DNA of 64,000 bases. Source: JAGTRP01 sp035255045 (lineage in GTDB: Bacteria; Pseudomonadota; Gammaproteobacteria; Burkholderiales; Rhodocyclaceae). The stretch is taken from the NCBI GenBank assembly GCA_035255045.1, contig DATFAA010000006.1:82296-146295 (forward strand). Reading direction: 5' to 3'. The notes under the pieces are model-generated. The model saw nothing but the letters and a program-made list of their open reading frames with translations, had not been told where the DNA came from and did no database searches. The translations under genes and the position numbers were made by a program. Below, in pieces: positions 19,312 to 28,613 of the stretch. Positions within the stretch are counted from its first letter, which is position 1, and each line of letters begins with the position of its first letter.

Positions 19312-21294
19312 TCAGAGCTTGCCGAAGAAGCCGGTGGCGACCAGGGCGAGCAGGGTGAAGCCCAGGGCGATGAGGAACAGGCCGAGGGCGACCGAGCCGG
19401 CACGCATGGGCCGGGACGGCGCATCCACCAGGTGCTTCTCCAGTTCGCCGGACTTGACCAGGCGCTCGTAGTGGGCCGGATGGTCGCGCTTGAACTCCTC
19501 CAGGGGCAGGGAGCCGGTGAACATCACCACGTCCGGCGGCGGCAGCTTGTCCGGCCGGAAGTGGTTGTTGAAGAAATGCACCGTGAACAGGAACACCGCC
19601 GCCAGGAAGGCTTCTTCGCCGTGGACCAGGGTGCCGACGTTGAACACCCAGCCCGGCAGGTAGGTCGCCGTGACATGGGGGAAGGCCAGCATCAGGCCGC
19701 TCCAGCCGATGATGTTCACACCCCAGAACACCGCCCAGTAGTCGAACTTCTCGAAGTAGGCCCAGCGCTCGAAGTTGGGGCGCGGACCCTTGCCCAGGAA
19801 CCACTTGAACATGGCCCAGCAGTCGGTGAGGTCCTTCCAGTTCGGGATCAGGGAATCCGGGCCGAACCAGCGGAAGGTCCTGCTCCGCAGCAGCTTCTGC
19901 ATCACATAGACGAAGTGGATCATGAAGATGCCGACGAAGAGGAAGGCGGCGGTGCGGTGGATGATGCCCAGGATGCGGGGCCCGCCGACCGCGGCCGCCA
20001 CCTTCGGCGCCCAGGCGCTGTCGGCGTAGAGGGCCGAGGTGCCGGTCAGCACCAGGGTCATGGTGACCAGGGCGAAGACCAGGTGGGCGATGCGCCAGCC
20101 CCAGGCGAAGCGGCGGATGTGCTTGCCGCCGAGGTCGAGCCCTTCGGTCTTGACGTGGGGCACGGCCTTGCCGGCCTGGCGATCCTTCCACTCCCGGTAG
20201 TACCAGAGGCCGCAGTGCAACCAGAAGAAGGCGAAGACGCCGATGAGGAGCGCTTCCATGAACTTGGAAGCGACCCACATCTGGGGATACTTCTGGAAGT
20301 CATGGCCGTTGGCGTGGGGGCCGAAGGTGGTGAAGCCCGCCGTCGCCAGGACCATGCCCGGCTTCTTCTCGTTGTGGCACTGCTGGCAGGTCTTCAGCCG
20401 GTTCTTGGCATTGACCTTGGATTCCGGGTCGTCGGACTTCTTGATCCCGTGGCTGCCGTGGCAGTCGGCGCACTTGGCGGTATAGGTGTAGCCCAGCCGG
20501 TTCACCTGGCCGTGGTAGGTGTCTCGGTAGCTGTTGAGCTCTTCCTTGTGGCAGCCGCCGCAGGCCTGCACGTTCTTGAGCTTGAAGACGTCGGCCGAGG
20601 CGCTGGTGATCTCGTGGGTGGTGTGGCAGTCGGTGCACACCGCTCCCTTGGGATCGTCCTTGCCCATGGTCAGGGCGCCGTGGGCGGATTCCTGGTAGTC
20701 CTCGAGCTGCTCGTCGTGGCACTTCTCGCCGCAGGTCTTGGGAATGGTGAGGCGCCACTTGTCGCGCTCCGGCGTGCCTTCCTTGGGCACCTTGAAGTCG
20801 TGGGTGGCGTGGCAGTCGCTGCACACGGCCTTGGCCCGGTCGGGATTGTCCCGGTCGGGACGGGCGTGGAAGGACTTCTTGTAGGCCTCGACGTTGCGGA
20901 CCACGGTCTCCAGGCGCTTGTCGGGCTGGGGACGCTGCTTGGCCTGGGCCCACAGCTTTTCGTGGCAGGTGGCGCAGTCGGGCTTGGCGACGCCGGCTGC
21001 CTTGCGGTGGTTGGCCTGGCTGTCGACGATGTCGGCGTGGCAGGCGACGCACTGGACCTTGGCGTGCACGCCCTGGTCGATCCCGGCCTTGTCCACCGGC
21101 GCCAGGGCGTGCTTCTCGCCGCCCTTGCCGGCGACCTCGATCTTGCCCTTCTTGCCGTCGTGGCAGGTGATGCAGGTGGCGTCGTCGAGCTTGCCTTGGC
21201 CCTCCGCCGCAGTCGCGGCCGACAGGCCCAGCGCCAGAGCCAGGGCCGGCAGAACGCCGACCCGCAGCCAGGCTGGTAGGTTACGAATTCTCAT
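19312..21294 (-). CDS. Inner-membrane multiheme cytochrome c fused to a cytochrome b-type domain
   Basis: 660 residues: a signal peptide, then a periplasmic c-type region with eight CXXCH sites (CITCH, CVACH, CATCH, CSDCH, CTDCH, CGGCH, CADCH, CQQCH) and one CXXXCH (CGEKCH), so up to nine haems. From about residue 345 a membrane domain with several helices and conserved His (FAFFWLHCGLWYYREW, WGWRIAHLVFALVTMTLVLTG, IHRTAAFLFVGIFMIHFVYV, HGEEAFLAAVFLFTVHFFNNHF) resembles cytochrome b561/formate dehydrogenase gamma. It ends the minus-strand cluster behind mtoB, where CymA/MtoC sits in iron oxidisers, and probably exchanges electrons between quinones and the periplasmic cytochromes. Confidence 0.85.
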   Translation of the reverse strand: MRIRNLPAWLRVGVLPALALALGLSAATAAEGQGKLDDATCITCHDGKKGKIEVAGKGGEKHALAPVDKAGIDQGVHAKVQCVACHADIVDSQANHRKAAGVAKPDCATCHEKLWAQAKQRPQPDKRLETVVRNVEAYKKSFHARPDRDNPDRAKAVCSDCHATHDFKVPKEGTPERDKWRLTIPKTCGEKCHDEQLEDYQESAHGALTMGKDDPKGAVCTDCHTTHEITSASADVFKLKNVQACGGCHKEELNSYRDTYHGQVNRLGYTYTAKCADCHGSHGIKKSDDPESKVNAKNRLKTCQQCHNEKKPGMVLATAGFTTFGPHANGHDFQKYPQMWVASKFMEALLIGVFAFFWLHCGLWYYREWKDRQAGKAVPHVKTEGLDLGGKHIRRFAWGWRIAHLVFALVTMTLVLTGTSALYADSAWAPKVAAAVGGPRILGIIHRTAAFLFVGIFMIHFVYVMQKLLRSRTFRWFGPDSLIPNWKDLTDCWAMFKWFLGKGPRPNFERWAYFEKFDYWAVFWGVNIIGWSGLMLAFPHVTATYLPGWVFNVGTLVHGEEAFLAAVFLFTVHFFNNHFRPDKLPPPDVVMFTGSLPLEEFKRDHPAHYERLVKSGELEKHLVDAPSRPMRAGSVALGLFLIALGFTLLALVATGFFGKL

Positions 21295-21451
21295 GAACTG
21301 CTCCCAATAATTCTTTCATGCTGATGGCGGCACCGAAGGCCGCCATCCGCGAACGACAAGGGGGCTCCGCAGGGCCCCCCACCGCCGCCCGGCACATCGG
21401 CCGGGCCGCGAACTGCGCCGGGCCGCGGGGCCCGGCGCCATCCGGCAACGG

Positions 21452-23635
21452 TCAGAAGGCCTGGATCAGGGTCAGCCCCAGCAACTGGGTCGTCTGCTCC
21501 GGCTTCACGTACACCGTGGTGCCGTCGGAATAGCGCCAGCCGGACCAGGTGTAGTTGTCCATCTTGCGGATGTCGTACACGTAGTCGAGGCGGACGGTGG
21601 TGGCCTTGGACACCGGGTAGGCGCCGAACAGCCGCAGGGTATTGAGGCTATAGACGGTGTCCGGCAGGATGCCCGCCCCCTGGAGGACCTGGGAGTTGGC
21701 GTTGTTGCCCGCCACCACCGGGCCGACCGCGATGTTGTACTTGTTGACGTCCCGGGAATACAGGTACTGGGCGCCGACATTGACCTTGCCCAGCACCTTG
21801 CCCTGGACCCCGGCGCCGGCGGCTTCGCTCTTGAGATCGAGGTTCGCCGTCCACAGGTTGCAAGTGAGGCCCGCCGTGGCGCCGCTGCAGCTCTGGATGT
21901 TGTCGCCGGCGCCATTCACGGCACGGGGATTCTGGCGCTCGTTCTGCTTCATCTTGTTGAAGGCCAGGGAGTACCAGAGGTTGGCCTTCCAGTCCTCGGT
22001 GAAGCGGTAGGAGGCATCCAGCGAGTAGAGGTCGGTGCTGCCCTTGTCGAGGCCCATGTTGTTCATGCGGGACTCGTAGTCGTCACGGCTGGTCTCGAAG
22101 GCGAACTGGAGATTGAGGGCATCAGCCGGCGCCCAGTCGAGCATGAGCTTGGCCTTGTCCCGCTTGCGGTCCGAGAACTGCAGCGGCGCCACCCAGTGGT
22201 CACCGAAGGCGTTCGGGGTGCTGCCCCAGGCGGAGCCGGTGCGGTCGGCGTGGGCGACCTGGACGCTGCCGTTGATGACCTCGTTCAGGGCCTTGCGCAG
22301 TTCGAGCCGGTAGGTGCCTTCCTTCATCCTGTCCCGATAGCCGTCGTCCGCCATGCCGACGTACTGCTTCTCGTCGTAGTCGTAGCCGACGGTGACCTTG
22401 TAGTTCCGGGGCAGGCGGTAGCCGGCTTCCAGCTTGCCGCGATTGGTCTTCAAGGACTCCGGGTTGTTGGTGAAGGTGCCGGCCGGGGTGCCGTTGGAGA
22501 TGTAGATATCCCTCGGCGTCATGTCATGGCGGTCCTCGTAGGCCCACGACGCGAGCACGTTCAGCTCCTTGGTCAGGCGCGACGAGACGGCGGCGGCGAC
22601 ATTGGTCGTATCCACCTTGCCGCCCAGGTTGGTGCGGGTGGTCACCGGAGCGGCGCCGCCGGTGAGCAGCGAGCGGGCGATGAAATCGTCGTTCTGGATC
22701 GCCAGGGTCTTGCTCACCTTGAGGGTGCCGCGGGTGTCGTCCGTCCAGTTGTAGCCGCCGGACACATAGAGCTGCTGGGCGTGGTTGTCGGGCGGCAGGG
22801 ACAGGGGATTGACGCTGCTGCTGATGACGCCGCCGGGGGCCGTGTTCACGAACAGCGCGTTGCCGGCGTTGTTCTTGTAGAAGCTGCCGTAATAGCCGCC
22901 CGAGATCTGGAACTTCTTGCTGTAGTAGTCGAGGGAAGCCTCCATCTGCTGATGGGTGGAATTGATCGGCTCGGGGCTGAAGAGCTGGGCGGAGTAGGTC
23001 TTGTTGACCCCGGGGAAGAGGGGATCCGCCTGGGCCGTGAAGTTGTTCCCGTTGGAACCCGACATGCGGATTCCCTTCTTGTCCTCGGTCTTGAAGCCGA
23101 AATTCATCTGCAGGCCGTTGGCGATGAACTTGCTCGCCGACAGGGAGGTGGCCGTGCGCTCGGTCTTCAGGTCGTAGGTCGAGAAGCTGGCCCCGGTGCC
23201 GAAGGCCGCCCCCGGCAGGGTGAGGCTGTTGCTGCCCACGCCCTGGACGGCGGAATTGACCTTGAAGGGCGCATAGCGCGGAATCTGGTCGTAGCCCAGC
23301 TTGACCGCCCAATCGCCCTGCTGGTCCACCGAAGCCTTGAACTCCTGGGTTTCCAGGCCGAGGTCGCGGGCTTCCACCCGAATCCAGCGCCCGCCTTCGG
23401 AGCGGTCGATGAAATCGAGATCGAGGGAGCCGTTCACCCCCTGGTGATTGAGGCCGTAGTACTGGCGGTACAAGGGATTCACCTTGTCCACGTTCTGCAG
23501 CTTCAGGGACGCTTCCCTGGTATTCGGGTTGATCAGTTCGGCCACGTCATCTTCGGCCCAGGCGCCAGCGGCGGGGAAGGCCAGGGAGATGGCGACAGCA
23601 AGTGCAGCCCGCTCGAAAGTCCTGATGTGTTCCAT
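21452..23635 (-). CDS. mtoB: MtrB/PioB/MtoB-type decahaem-associated outer-membrane porin
   Basis: 727 residues with a signal peptide (RAALAVAISLAFPAAGAWA) and a long series of amphipathic beta strands, ending in Phe as usual for outer-membrane barrels (LGLTLIQAF). YRQYYGLNHQGVNGSLDLDFIDR and DYDEKQYVGMADDGYRDRMKEGTYRLELRK fit the MtrB/PioB family that sheathes a decahaem cytochrome. The N-terminal CXXC found in Shewanella MtrB is absent, as in phototrophic/iron-oxidising PioB and MtoB. It lies 17 bp after the decahaem gene; GGGGAGTACG precedes the start. Confidence 0.88.
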   Translation of the reverse strand: MEHIRTFERAALAVAISLAFPAAGAWAEDDVAELINPNTREASLKLQNVDKVNPLYRQYYGLNHQGVNGSLDLDFIDRSEGGRWIRVEARDLGLETQEFKASVDQQGDWAVKLGYDQIPRYAPFKVNSAVQGVGSNSLTLPGAAFGTGASFSTYDLKTERTATSLSASKFIANGLQMNFGFKTEDKKGIRMSGSNGNNFTAQADPLFPGVNKTYSAQLFSPEPINSTHQQMEASLDYYSKKFQISGGYYGSFYKNNAGNALFVNTAPGGVISSSVNPLSLPPDNHAQQLYVSGGYNWTDDTRGTLKVSKTLAIQNDDFIARSLLTGGAAPVTTRTNLGGKVDTTNVAAAVSSRLTKELNVLASWAYEDRHDMTPRDIYISNGTPAGTFTNNPESLKTNRGKLEAGYRLPRNYKVTVGYDYDEKQYVGMADDGYRDRMKEGTYRLELRKALNEVINGSVQVAHADRTGSAWGSTPNAFGDHWVAPLQFSDRKRDKAKLMLDWAPADALNLQFAFETSRDDYESRMNNMGLDKGSTDLYSLDASYRFTEDWKANLWYSLAFNKMKQNERQNPRAVNGAGDNIQSCSGATAGLTCNLWTANLDLKSEAAGAGVQGKVLGKVNVGAQYLYSRDVNKYNIAVGPVVAGNNANSQVLQGAGILPDTVYSLNTLRLFGAYPVSKATTVRLDYVYDIRKMDNYTWSGWRYSDGTTVYVKPEQTTQLLGLTLIQAF

Positions 23636-23652
23636 TTTCGTACTCCCCTAAC

Positions 23653-24705
23653 TCAGCGCCAGAACCGCATCGCCCGGGTGGCATTGGCCGGGCTGTTGCT
23701 GCCGTGGATTTCCGTGTGGCAATTGAGGCAGGCACGCCCCTGGGTGTTGCCGACGGAATTGTTGGCGTTGTAGTTGTTGGTAGGCGTCGTATTGACGCCA
23801 TTTGCCAGATTGACCCCTGCGATGGTCCTGCCGGTATTGACCGTGGGCGCGATGCCGGGGACGTTGCCCGGATGGCTGGCGGTGTCGTGGCACTGCAGGC
23901 ACAGGAAGGGCGGACGGGCCTTCAGCAGGGAGTCGGCGACGGTGCCGTGGGGGTTGTGGCAGTTGGCGCAATCCTCGGAGACCGCCGGATGGTTATGCAC
24001 GAAGGGCCCGCGCTTCTCGGCATGGCAGGTGTAGCAGGTGGCGTTGGTGCTGTCCTTGACCAGCATCTTCGGACCTGTGGAGCCATGGGGATTGTGGCAG
24101 TCGGAACAGGTCATCTTGCCTTCCGGGATCGGATGGTGGGACGGCTTTTCGGACTGGGAGCGCTGCTCCTTGTGGCAGGTGAAGCAGACCTGGGGCTGGG
24201 TGCGCTTGTCGCGGACCTTGTCCTTGGCGGCGTGGACCTGGTGGCAGGAGGTGCAGGCGACATCCTCGCTGGCGTGCCGGCTGCTCTTCCAGTTGCCGCG
24301 CTTGGCATCCTCGTGGCAGCTCAGGCAGGCGGCGTTGCGCTGTTCCACCGGCGTCTTGGTCTTGGCGCTGAACCAGCGGTCCGGCTTGGGCGGCTTGTCG
24401 CTGCCCTTGTGGTTCAGGTGCTTCTCGCTCTCGCCGTGGCAGTCGGTACAGGTCGGCGTGCGGCCGTCGGCCTGGGTGCCGTGGCGGGTCTTGCCGATGG
24501 CCAGGACGGACGGATGCAGGTCGAGCATGGACTGTGTCGGCTCGTCGCTCTCGTCGTGGCAGCCGGTACACTTGGCGTCGCCCTTGAGGATGAGGTCCTT
24601 CGGCGCCGGCTTGGCCGGCTTGGCGGTTTCCGCCGCTACGGCCCCGGTGCCCAGGGCCACTCCCAGCGCCACCCCGGTGGCCAGGATCCATTGATGCAAC
24701 TTCAT
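23653..24705 (-). CDS. mtoA: Periplasmic decahaem c-type cytochrome of the MtrA/PioA/MtoA/DmsE family
   Basis: 350 residues from the ATG at 24705 (GGGGGT 5 bases upstream). A signal peptide (WILATGVALGVALGTGAVAA) precedes ten CXXCH motifs: CTGCH, CTDCH, CLSCH, CTSCH, CFTCH, CSDCH, CYTCH, CANCH, CLQCH, CLNCH. Spacing and length match the decahaem family that inserts into an MtrB-type porin. The tail (after about residue 290) is Asn/Thr-rich with low complexity. Direction of electron flow (Fe(II) oxidation inward or metal reduction outward) cannot be read from the sequence, but gene order matches mto clusters of iron oxidisers. Confidence 0.92.
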   Translation of the reverse strand: MKLHQWILATGVALGVALGTGAVAAETAKPAKPAPKDLILKGDAKCTGCHDESDEPTQSMLDLHPSVLAIGKTRHGTQADGRTPTCTDCHGESEKHLNHKGSDKPPKPDRWFSAKTKTPVEQRNAACLSCHEDAKRGNWKSSRHASEDVACTSCHQVHAAKDKVRDKRTQPQVCFTCHKEQRSQSEKPSHHPIPEGKMTCSDCHNPHGSTGPKMLVKDSTNATCYTCHAEKRGPFVHNHPAVSEDCANCHNPHGTVADSLLKARPPFLCLQCHDTASHPGNVPGIAPTVNTGRTIAGVNLANGVNTTPTNNYNANNSVGNTQGRACLNCHTEIHGSNSPANATRAMRFWR

Positions 24706-24758
24706 ATTCTTACCCCCTAGATTCTCGCGTCGGGCCCCCGGGCCCGATGCATTGCCCC

Positions 24759-25112
24759 TTACAGGGCCAGCAGCCAATCCACCAACATCTTGAAATCCTT
24801 CGGATCCTTGGTGTCGATGACCTTGTGCTCTTCCTCGGTGCCGTCCTCGAGCTTCACCTTGGGCGACTTGGTGATGTTGTCGATGACGATCTTCTCGGCC
24901 TCGGCGCGGGGCTTGCTGCGCAGCTTCTCGGCCACCTTCTTGTAGGCGGGACCCTTCTTGGTCTTGTCGATGGCGTGGCACTTGGTGCAGTCGTTGCGTT
25001 TCAGCAGGGACTTGACGGCGGCGTCATCGACCTGGGCGAAGGACTGGCCCGGCAGGACGGACAGGCCGAAGGCGAGGACCATCGGCAGGCAGGCGAACTT
25101 GGCGTTTTTCAT
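24759..25112 (-). CDS. Monohaem class I c-type cytochrome (MtoD-like)
   Basis: 117 residues with a signal peptide ending LPGQSFA and one CTKCH haem site near residue 42, with DKTKKGPAYKKVAEKL after it. The axial Met is not obvious near the C-terminus (FKMLVDWLLAL offers Met109). It is the first gene of the minus-strand cluster, 53 bp before the decahaem gene. This is the place of the periplasmic electron carrier mtoD in Sideroxydans-type mto clusters, so it probably shuttles electrons between the decahaem and the inner-membrane complex. Confidence 0.85.
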   Translation of the reverse strand: MKNAKFACLPMVLAFGLSVLPGQSFAQVDDAAVKSLLKRNDCTKCHAIDKTKKGPAYKKVAEKLRSKPRAEAEKIVIDNITKSPKVKLEDGTEEEHKVIDTKDPKDFKMLVDWLLAL

Positions 25113-25358
25113 TTCGATCTCCGATCAAACAGGAATTGCTCACCGGTCCCTCCGCAAGAAGCAGGCCAATATCCACGCGGGAAGTACAGGTTTCTACGTA
25201 TGGATTTCCGGAAGAAAATTTGGCCGAGAATTCAGGCCCTTGAGAAGAGCGGGGCAGCGCCGGGAGGACGTTCCCGATCAAGCCGAAAAAACCCCGATTC
25301 CGAGAAATTCCCGCTCCATTTCCTTCCCATTCTCAGGAATGGGACGGCGGCCGGGACC

Positions 25359-27989
25359 TCAGGCCGCCCGCAGGCGTGAGACCAGGTCCTCTTCCGGCAC
25401 CGGCCGGGAGAACCAGAAGCCCTGGGCGTAGTCGCAGCCGAGCTGGGCGAGGACATCGACATGGCAGGCTTCCTCGACCCCCTCGGCGACGATGGCGCAG
25501 CCCAGGCTCTTGCCCAGGCTGACGACGGAGCCGACGATGGCCTTGTCCTGGTGGCCGACATGGAGATCGCGGATGAAGGCCCGGTCGATCTTGAGGATGT
25601 CGATGGGGAAGTTCTTGAGGTAGGCCAGGGACGAGTAGCCGGTGCCGAAGTCGTCGAGGGCGACCCGGATGCCCAGGTCCTTGATGGCCCGCAGATTGGC
25701 CGTGATGTCCCCGATGTCCCCGGCCAGGGCCTGTTCGGTGAGTTCCACCTCCAGCAGCAGGGGAAGGTCCGGCTCCTCCGCCGCCAGCTCGCGCAGGGCC
25801 GCGATGAAGCGCTCGCTGCGGAACTGCAGCGGCGAGACATTGACCGCCACGGCGATATCCCGCCCCAGCTCCCGGCGCAGGCGGCGGGAAGCGGCGACGG
25901 CCTGATGCAGGACCCACTCGCCGATGTCGATGATGAGCCCCATGTCCTCGGCCACCGGGATGAAGGTGGCCGGCGGGACGGCGCCGTTGTGCCGGCTGTT
26001 CCAGCGCAGCAGGGCTTCCACCGAATCGGTGGCGCCGTCGGCGATGCGCACCTTGGGCTGGAATACCAGGGAGAATTCGTTTTCCGCCAGGGCGATGCGC
26101 AGGCCGTTCTCGAGCCGCAGGCGCTCGGCCGAGCGCCGCAGCTGGGCCGATTCGTAGAAGCGCCAGGCATTCCGCCCCGCGCCCTTGGCCTCGAACATGG
26201 CGAGGTCGGCATTGCTCACCAGTTCGGCGAGGGTGGCGCCGTGGTCCGGATAGAGGCTGATGCCGACGGAGGAGGTCACCCGCAGCTCCTTTTCGCCGAT
26301 GCGGAAGGGCTGGGCGATGGCGGCCATGAGGTCCTGCGCCAGGCCGGCCGCCGCCTCGGGCGCCGGCAGCCGGGGCATGACGATGATGAACTCGTCGCCG
26401 CCATGGCGGGTCACCCAGCCCGGCGCCGCCACCACCCCGCGCAAGCGCTGGGCGAGCTGCTGGAGCAGGAGGTCGCCGACGGCGTGGCCGAGGGCGTCGT
26501 TGATGTTCTTGAAATTGTCCAGGTCCAGGCACAGGAGGGCGATGCGCTGGCCGTCGCGGCCCGCTTCCTCGATGCCCTGGGCCAGGTCCCGGGCCAGCAG
26601 GGCCCGGTTTCCCAGCTGGGTGAGGGGATCGTGGTAGGCCTGGAATTCGATGTGCCGCTCCTTGCTGATTTCCGCCGAGATGTCGGTGAACACCAGGATC
26701 ATGGCCACCGCCCCCGACTGGGGGGCGGGCACGGCGCTGATGCGGGCGTCGAACTCCCGCCCTTCGGTGGTCCGGACCCGGATATTGCCCCGCAGGTGGA
26801 CGGAAACCCCGTCCTTGATCACCGACCGGCAGATGCCCTTGACCTCCTCGCCGGAATCCTCGTCGATGACGGTCAGGAAGCGGTCCAGGGGGCAGCCTTC
26901 GAGGCGCTCCCGGGACACCGCCAGCAGGGAACGGGCGGCGCTGTTGGCATGGCGCACCCGGCCCAGGCGGTCGAGGGCGATGACGCCGTCGGACAGGGCC
27001 GCCAGGACCACCTCGATCTCGGACACCCGCTCCCGCAGGCTGGCCTCCGCCTGGTAGCGCTTCTGCATCTCGGACTCGAGTTCGCCGTTGGCCGCCTGCA
27101 GGTCCCGGGTGCGCAGCTCCACCTCCCGGCCCAGCACCAGGGGCTGCTTGAGGACGTTGAAGGCGAGCAGGGCCGCCAGCACGCCGACCAGGAGCACCAT
27201 GGCCCCCTCCCCCGCCAGCATGGCGGCCGGGGAATGCCAGCCGCCGACGGGGGCGACGCTCAGTGTCCAGGTGCCGTTGGGCACCTCGATCCGGAAGGAG
27301 ACGGGATCGACCAGGCCGGCCGGCGAGGAGGCGGCGAAGATGTCCCGGACATGGGTGTCCGGATGGATGCGCGACAGTTCGTAGTCGTAGCCGGAAAGGC
27401 CGTTGTCGGTGAGCTTGGCCGCCGCCAGCAGGTCGGGGATGCGGATGAGGGCGGTGGCGAAGCCCCAGAAGCGGTCGCCCCCTTCCCCGTCCGGCAGGAA
27501 GACGGGCAGGCGGCCAACCACGGCGACGCCGCCCTGGCGCAGGACGAAGGGACCGGCCAGGGTCAGCTTCCTGGTCTCGACGGCGGCGAAGGCCTCCTTG
27601 TTGCGGGAAGGGTCCTGAAGCAGGGCGTGGCCGAGGGCGGCCTCGTTGCCGGCCAAGGGCACGATGCGGGAGATGATGCCCTTGGGGGCGAGCTGCAGGG
27701 CGCTGGTGCCGCCGTAGAGATGGAGCATCTCGCCGGCCAGGCCCTCGAAGTTGTCCACATCCCCCTTGCCCTGGCGCACCACCGCGGCCAGGGCATAGGT
27801 GGCCGACAGGGAGCGCCCGACCTGTTCCTGCAGCAGGTGGGCATGGACGGTGGCCACGTCCATGGCGGCCTTCTGGTGCTGCATGACCTGGGTGCGCTCC
27901 TTCAGGTACACCAGATAGCTCCCCAGGGCGAGGGTCGCCAGGAACGCCAGGGCGGCCAGGAGGATCAATCGAAATGGTATGCGGACCAT
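25359..27989 (-). CDS. Membrane-bound GGDEF-EAL protein with CHASE-type sensor and PAS domain
   Basis: 876 residues from the ATG at 27989 (an extension to 28049 is possible). A first membrane helix (RLILLAALAFLATLALGSYLVYL), a periplasmic CHASE-like sensor (about 30-270) and a second helix (GAMVLLVGVLAALLAFNVL) are followed by a coiled coil, a PAS domain (VVLAALSDGVIALDRLGRVRHAN), a GGDEF domain with intact HGGDEF, and an EAL domain with VEALLRW, EVELTEQAL, DDFGTGYSSLAYL and KIDRAFI. Both active sites look intact, so either c-di-GMP synthesis or breakdown is possible. The strand and closeness to the cytochrome genes allow but do not show a link. Confidence 0.9.
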   Translation of the reverse strand: MVRIPFRLILLAALAFLATLALGSYLVYLKERTQVMQHQKAAMDVATVHAHLLQEQVGRSLSATYALAAVVRQGKGDVDNFEGLAGEMLHLYGGTSALQLAPKGIISRIVPLAGNEAALGHALLQDPSRNKEAFAAVETRKLTLAGPFVLRQGGVAVVGRLPVFLPDGEGGDRFWGFATALIRIPDLLAAAKLTDNGLSGYDYELSRIHPDTHVRDIFAASSPAGLVDPVSFRIEVPNGTWTLSVAPVGGWHSPAAMLAGEGAMVLLVGVLAALLAFNVLKQPLVLGREVELRTRDLQAANGELESEMQKRYQAEASLRERVSEIEVVLAALSDGVIALDRLGRVRHANSAARSLLAVSRERLEGCPLDRFLTVIDEDSGEEVKGICRSVIKDGVSVHLRGNIRVRTTEGREFDARISAVPAPQSGAVAMILVFTDISAEISKERHIEFQAYHDPLTQLGNRALLARDLAQGIEEAGRDGQRIALLCLDLDNFKNINDALGHAVGDLLLQQLAQRLRGVVAAPGWVTRHGGDEFIIVMPRLPAPEAAAGLAQDLMAAIAQPFRIGEKELRVTSSVGISLYPDHGATLAELVSNADLAMFEAKGAGRNAWRFYESAQLRRSAERLRLENGLRIALAENEFSLVFQPKVRIADGATDSVEALLRWNSRHNGAVPPATFIPVAEDMGLIIDIGEWVLHQAVAASRRLRRELGRDIAVAVNVSPLQFRSERFIAALRELAAEEPDLPLLLEVELTEQALAGDIGDITANLRAIKDLGIRVALDDFGTGYSSLAYLKNFPIDILKIDRAFIRDLHVGHQDKAIVGSVVSLGKSLGCAIVAEGVEEACHVDVLAQLGCDYAQGFWFSRPVPEEDLVSRLRAA

Positions 27990-28157
27990 CGGTCGGATTC
28001 GGAGAAGGAGGCAATGCAGCCGGGCTGCCGATAGGCAGAATGGATGCAAGTTTCACGCCACCTTCATTTTCCCCGGCGGCCGGACGAAGCCTCTTCTGAA
28101 CTTGATATTCCGGGATGGCACCAAATATTAGACTTTTCTGATCCCACGGAGCCCGCC

Positions 28158-28598
28158 ATGCCTTCCCCCATCCACGTCGTCTGCCCCCACTGCCACGCCA
28201 CCAACCGCCTGCCCCCGGAACGCCTGGCCGACGGCGGCACCTGCGGCCGCTGCAAGGAGCCCCTCTTCCCGGGCACCGTCACCGAGCTGGACCAGGGCAG
28301 CTTCGCCCAGCACGCGGACCATTCCGACCTGCCCCTGGTGGTGGACTTCTGGGCTCCCTGGTGCGGCCCCTGCCGCTCCATGGCGCCGCACTTCGCCGAA
28401 GCCGCCCGCCGGCTGGAGCCCCATTACCGCCTGGCCAAGGTCAACACCGAGGAGGAGCAGCAGCTGGCGGCCCGCTACGGCATCCGTTCCATCCCCACCA
28501 TGGTGGTCTTCAAGGGCGGCCGGGAAGTCGCCCGCACCTCCGGCGCCATGCCGGCGGAGGCGCTGGTGGCCTGGATCAGGCAGAATGTGCCCTCCTGA
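28158..28598 (+). CDS. trxC: Thioredoxin 2
   Basis: 146 residues. The N-terminal zinc ribbon has CPHC (Cys9, Cys12) and CGRC (Cys29, Cys32). The thioredoxin fold follows, with active site WCGPC (Cys69, Cys72) and the cis-Pro segment GIRSIPTMVVFKGG. The start at 28158 is set by the zinc-ribbon alignment and matches the usual TrxC length. It reduces disulphides in the cytoplasm under oxidative stress. It is followed 15 bp later by a radical SAM gene and then arsC. Confidence 0.93.
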   Translation: MPSPIHVVCPHCHATNRLPPERLADGGTCGRCKEPLFPGTVTELDQGSFAQHADHSDLPLVVDFWAPWCGPCRSMAPHFAEAARRLEPHYRLAKVNTEEEQQLAARYGIRSIPTMVVFKGGREVARTSGAMPAEALVAWIRQNVPS

Positions 28599-28613
28599 TC
28601 CCCGCTCACATCC

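Noticed and set aside
25333..28056. Very long open frames on both strands over the GGDEF-EAL gene
   Set aside because: Low-complexity Arg/Pro/Gly composition and no family match; GC-rich third positions keep several frames open. The frame with HGGDEF and EALLRW is the real one.
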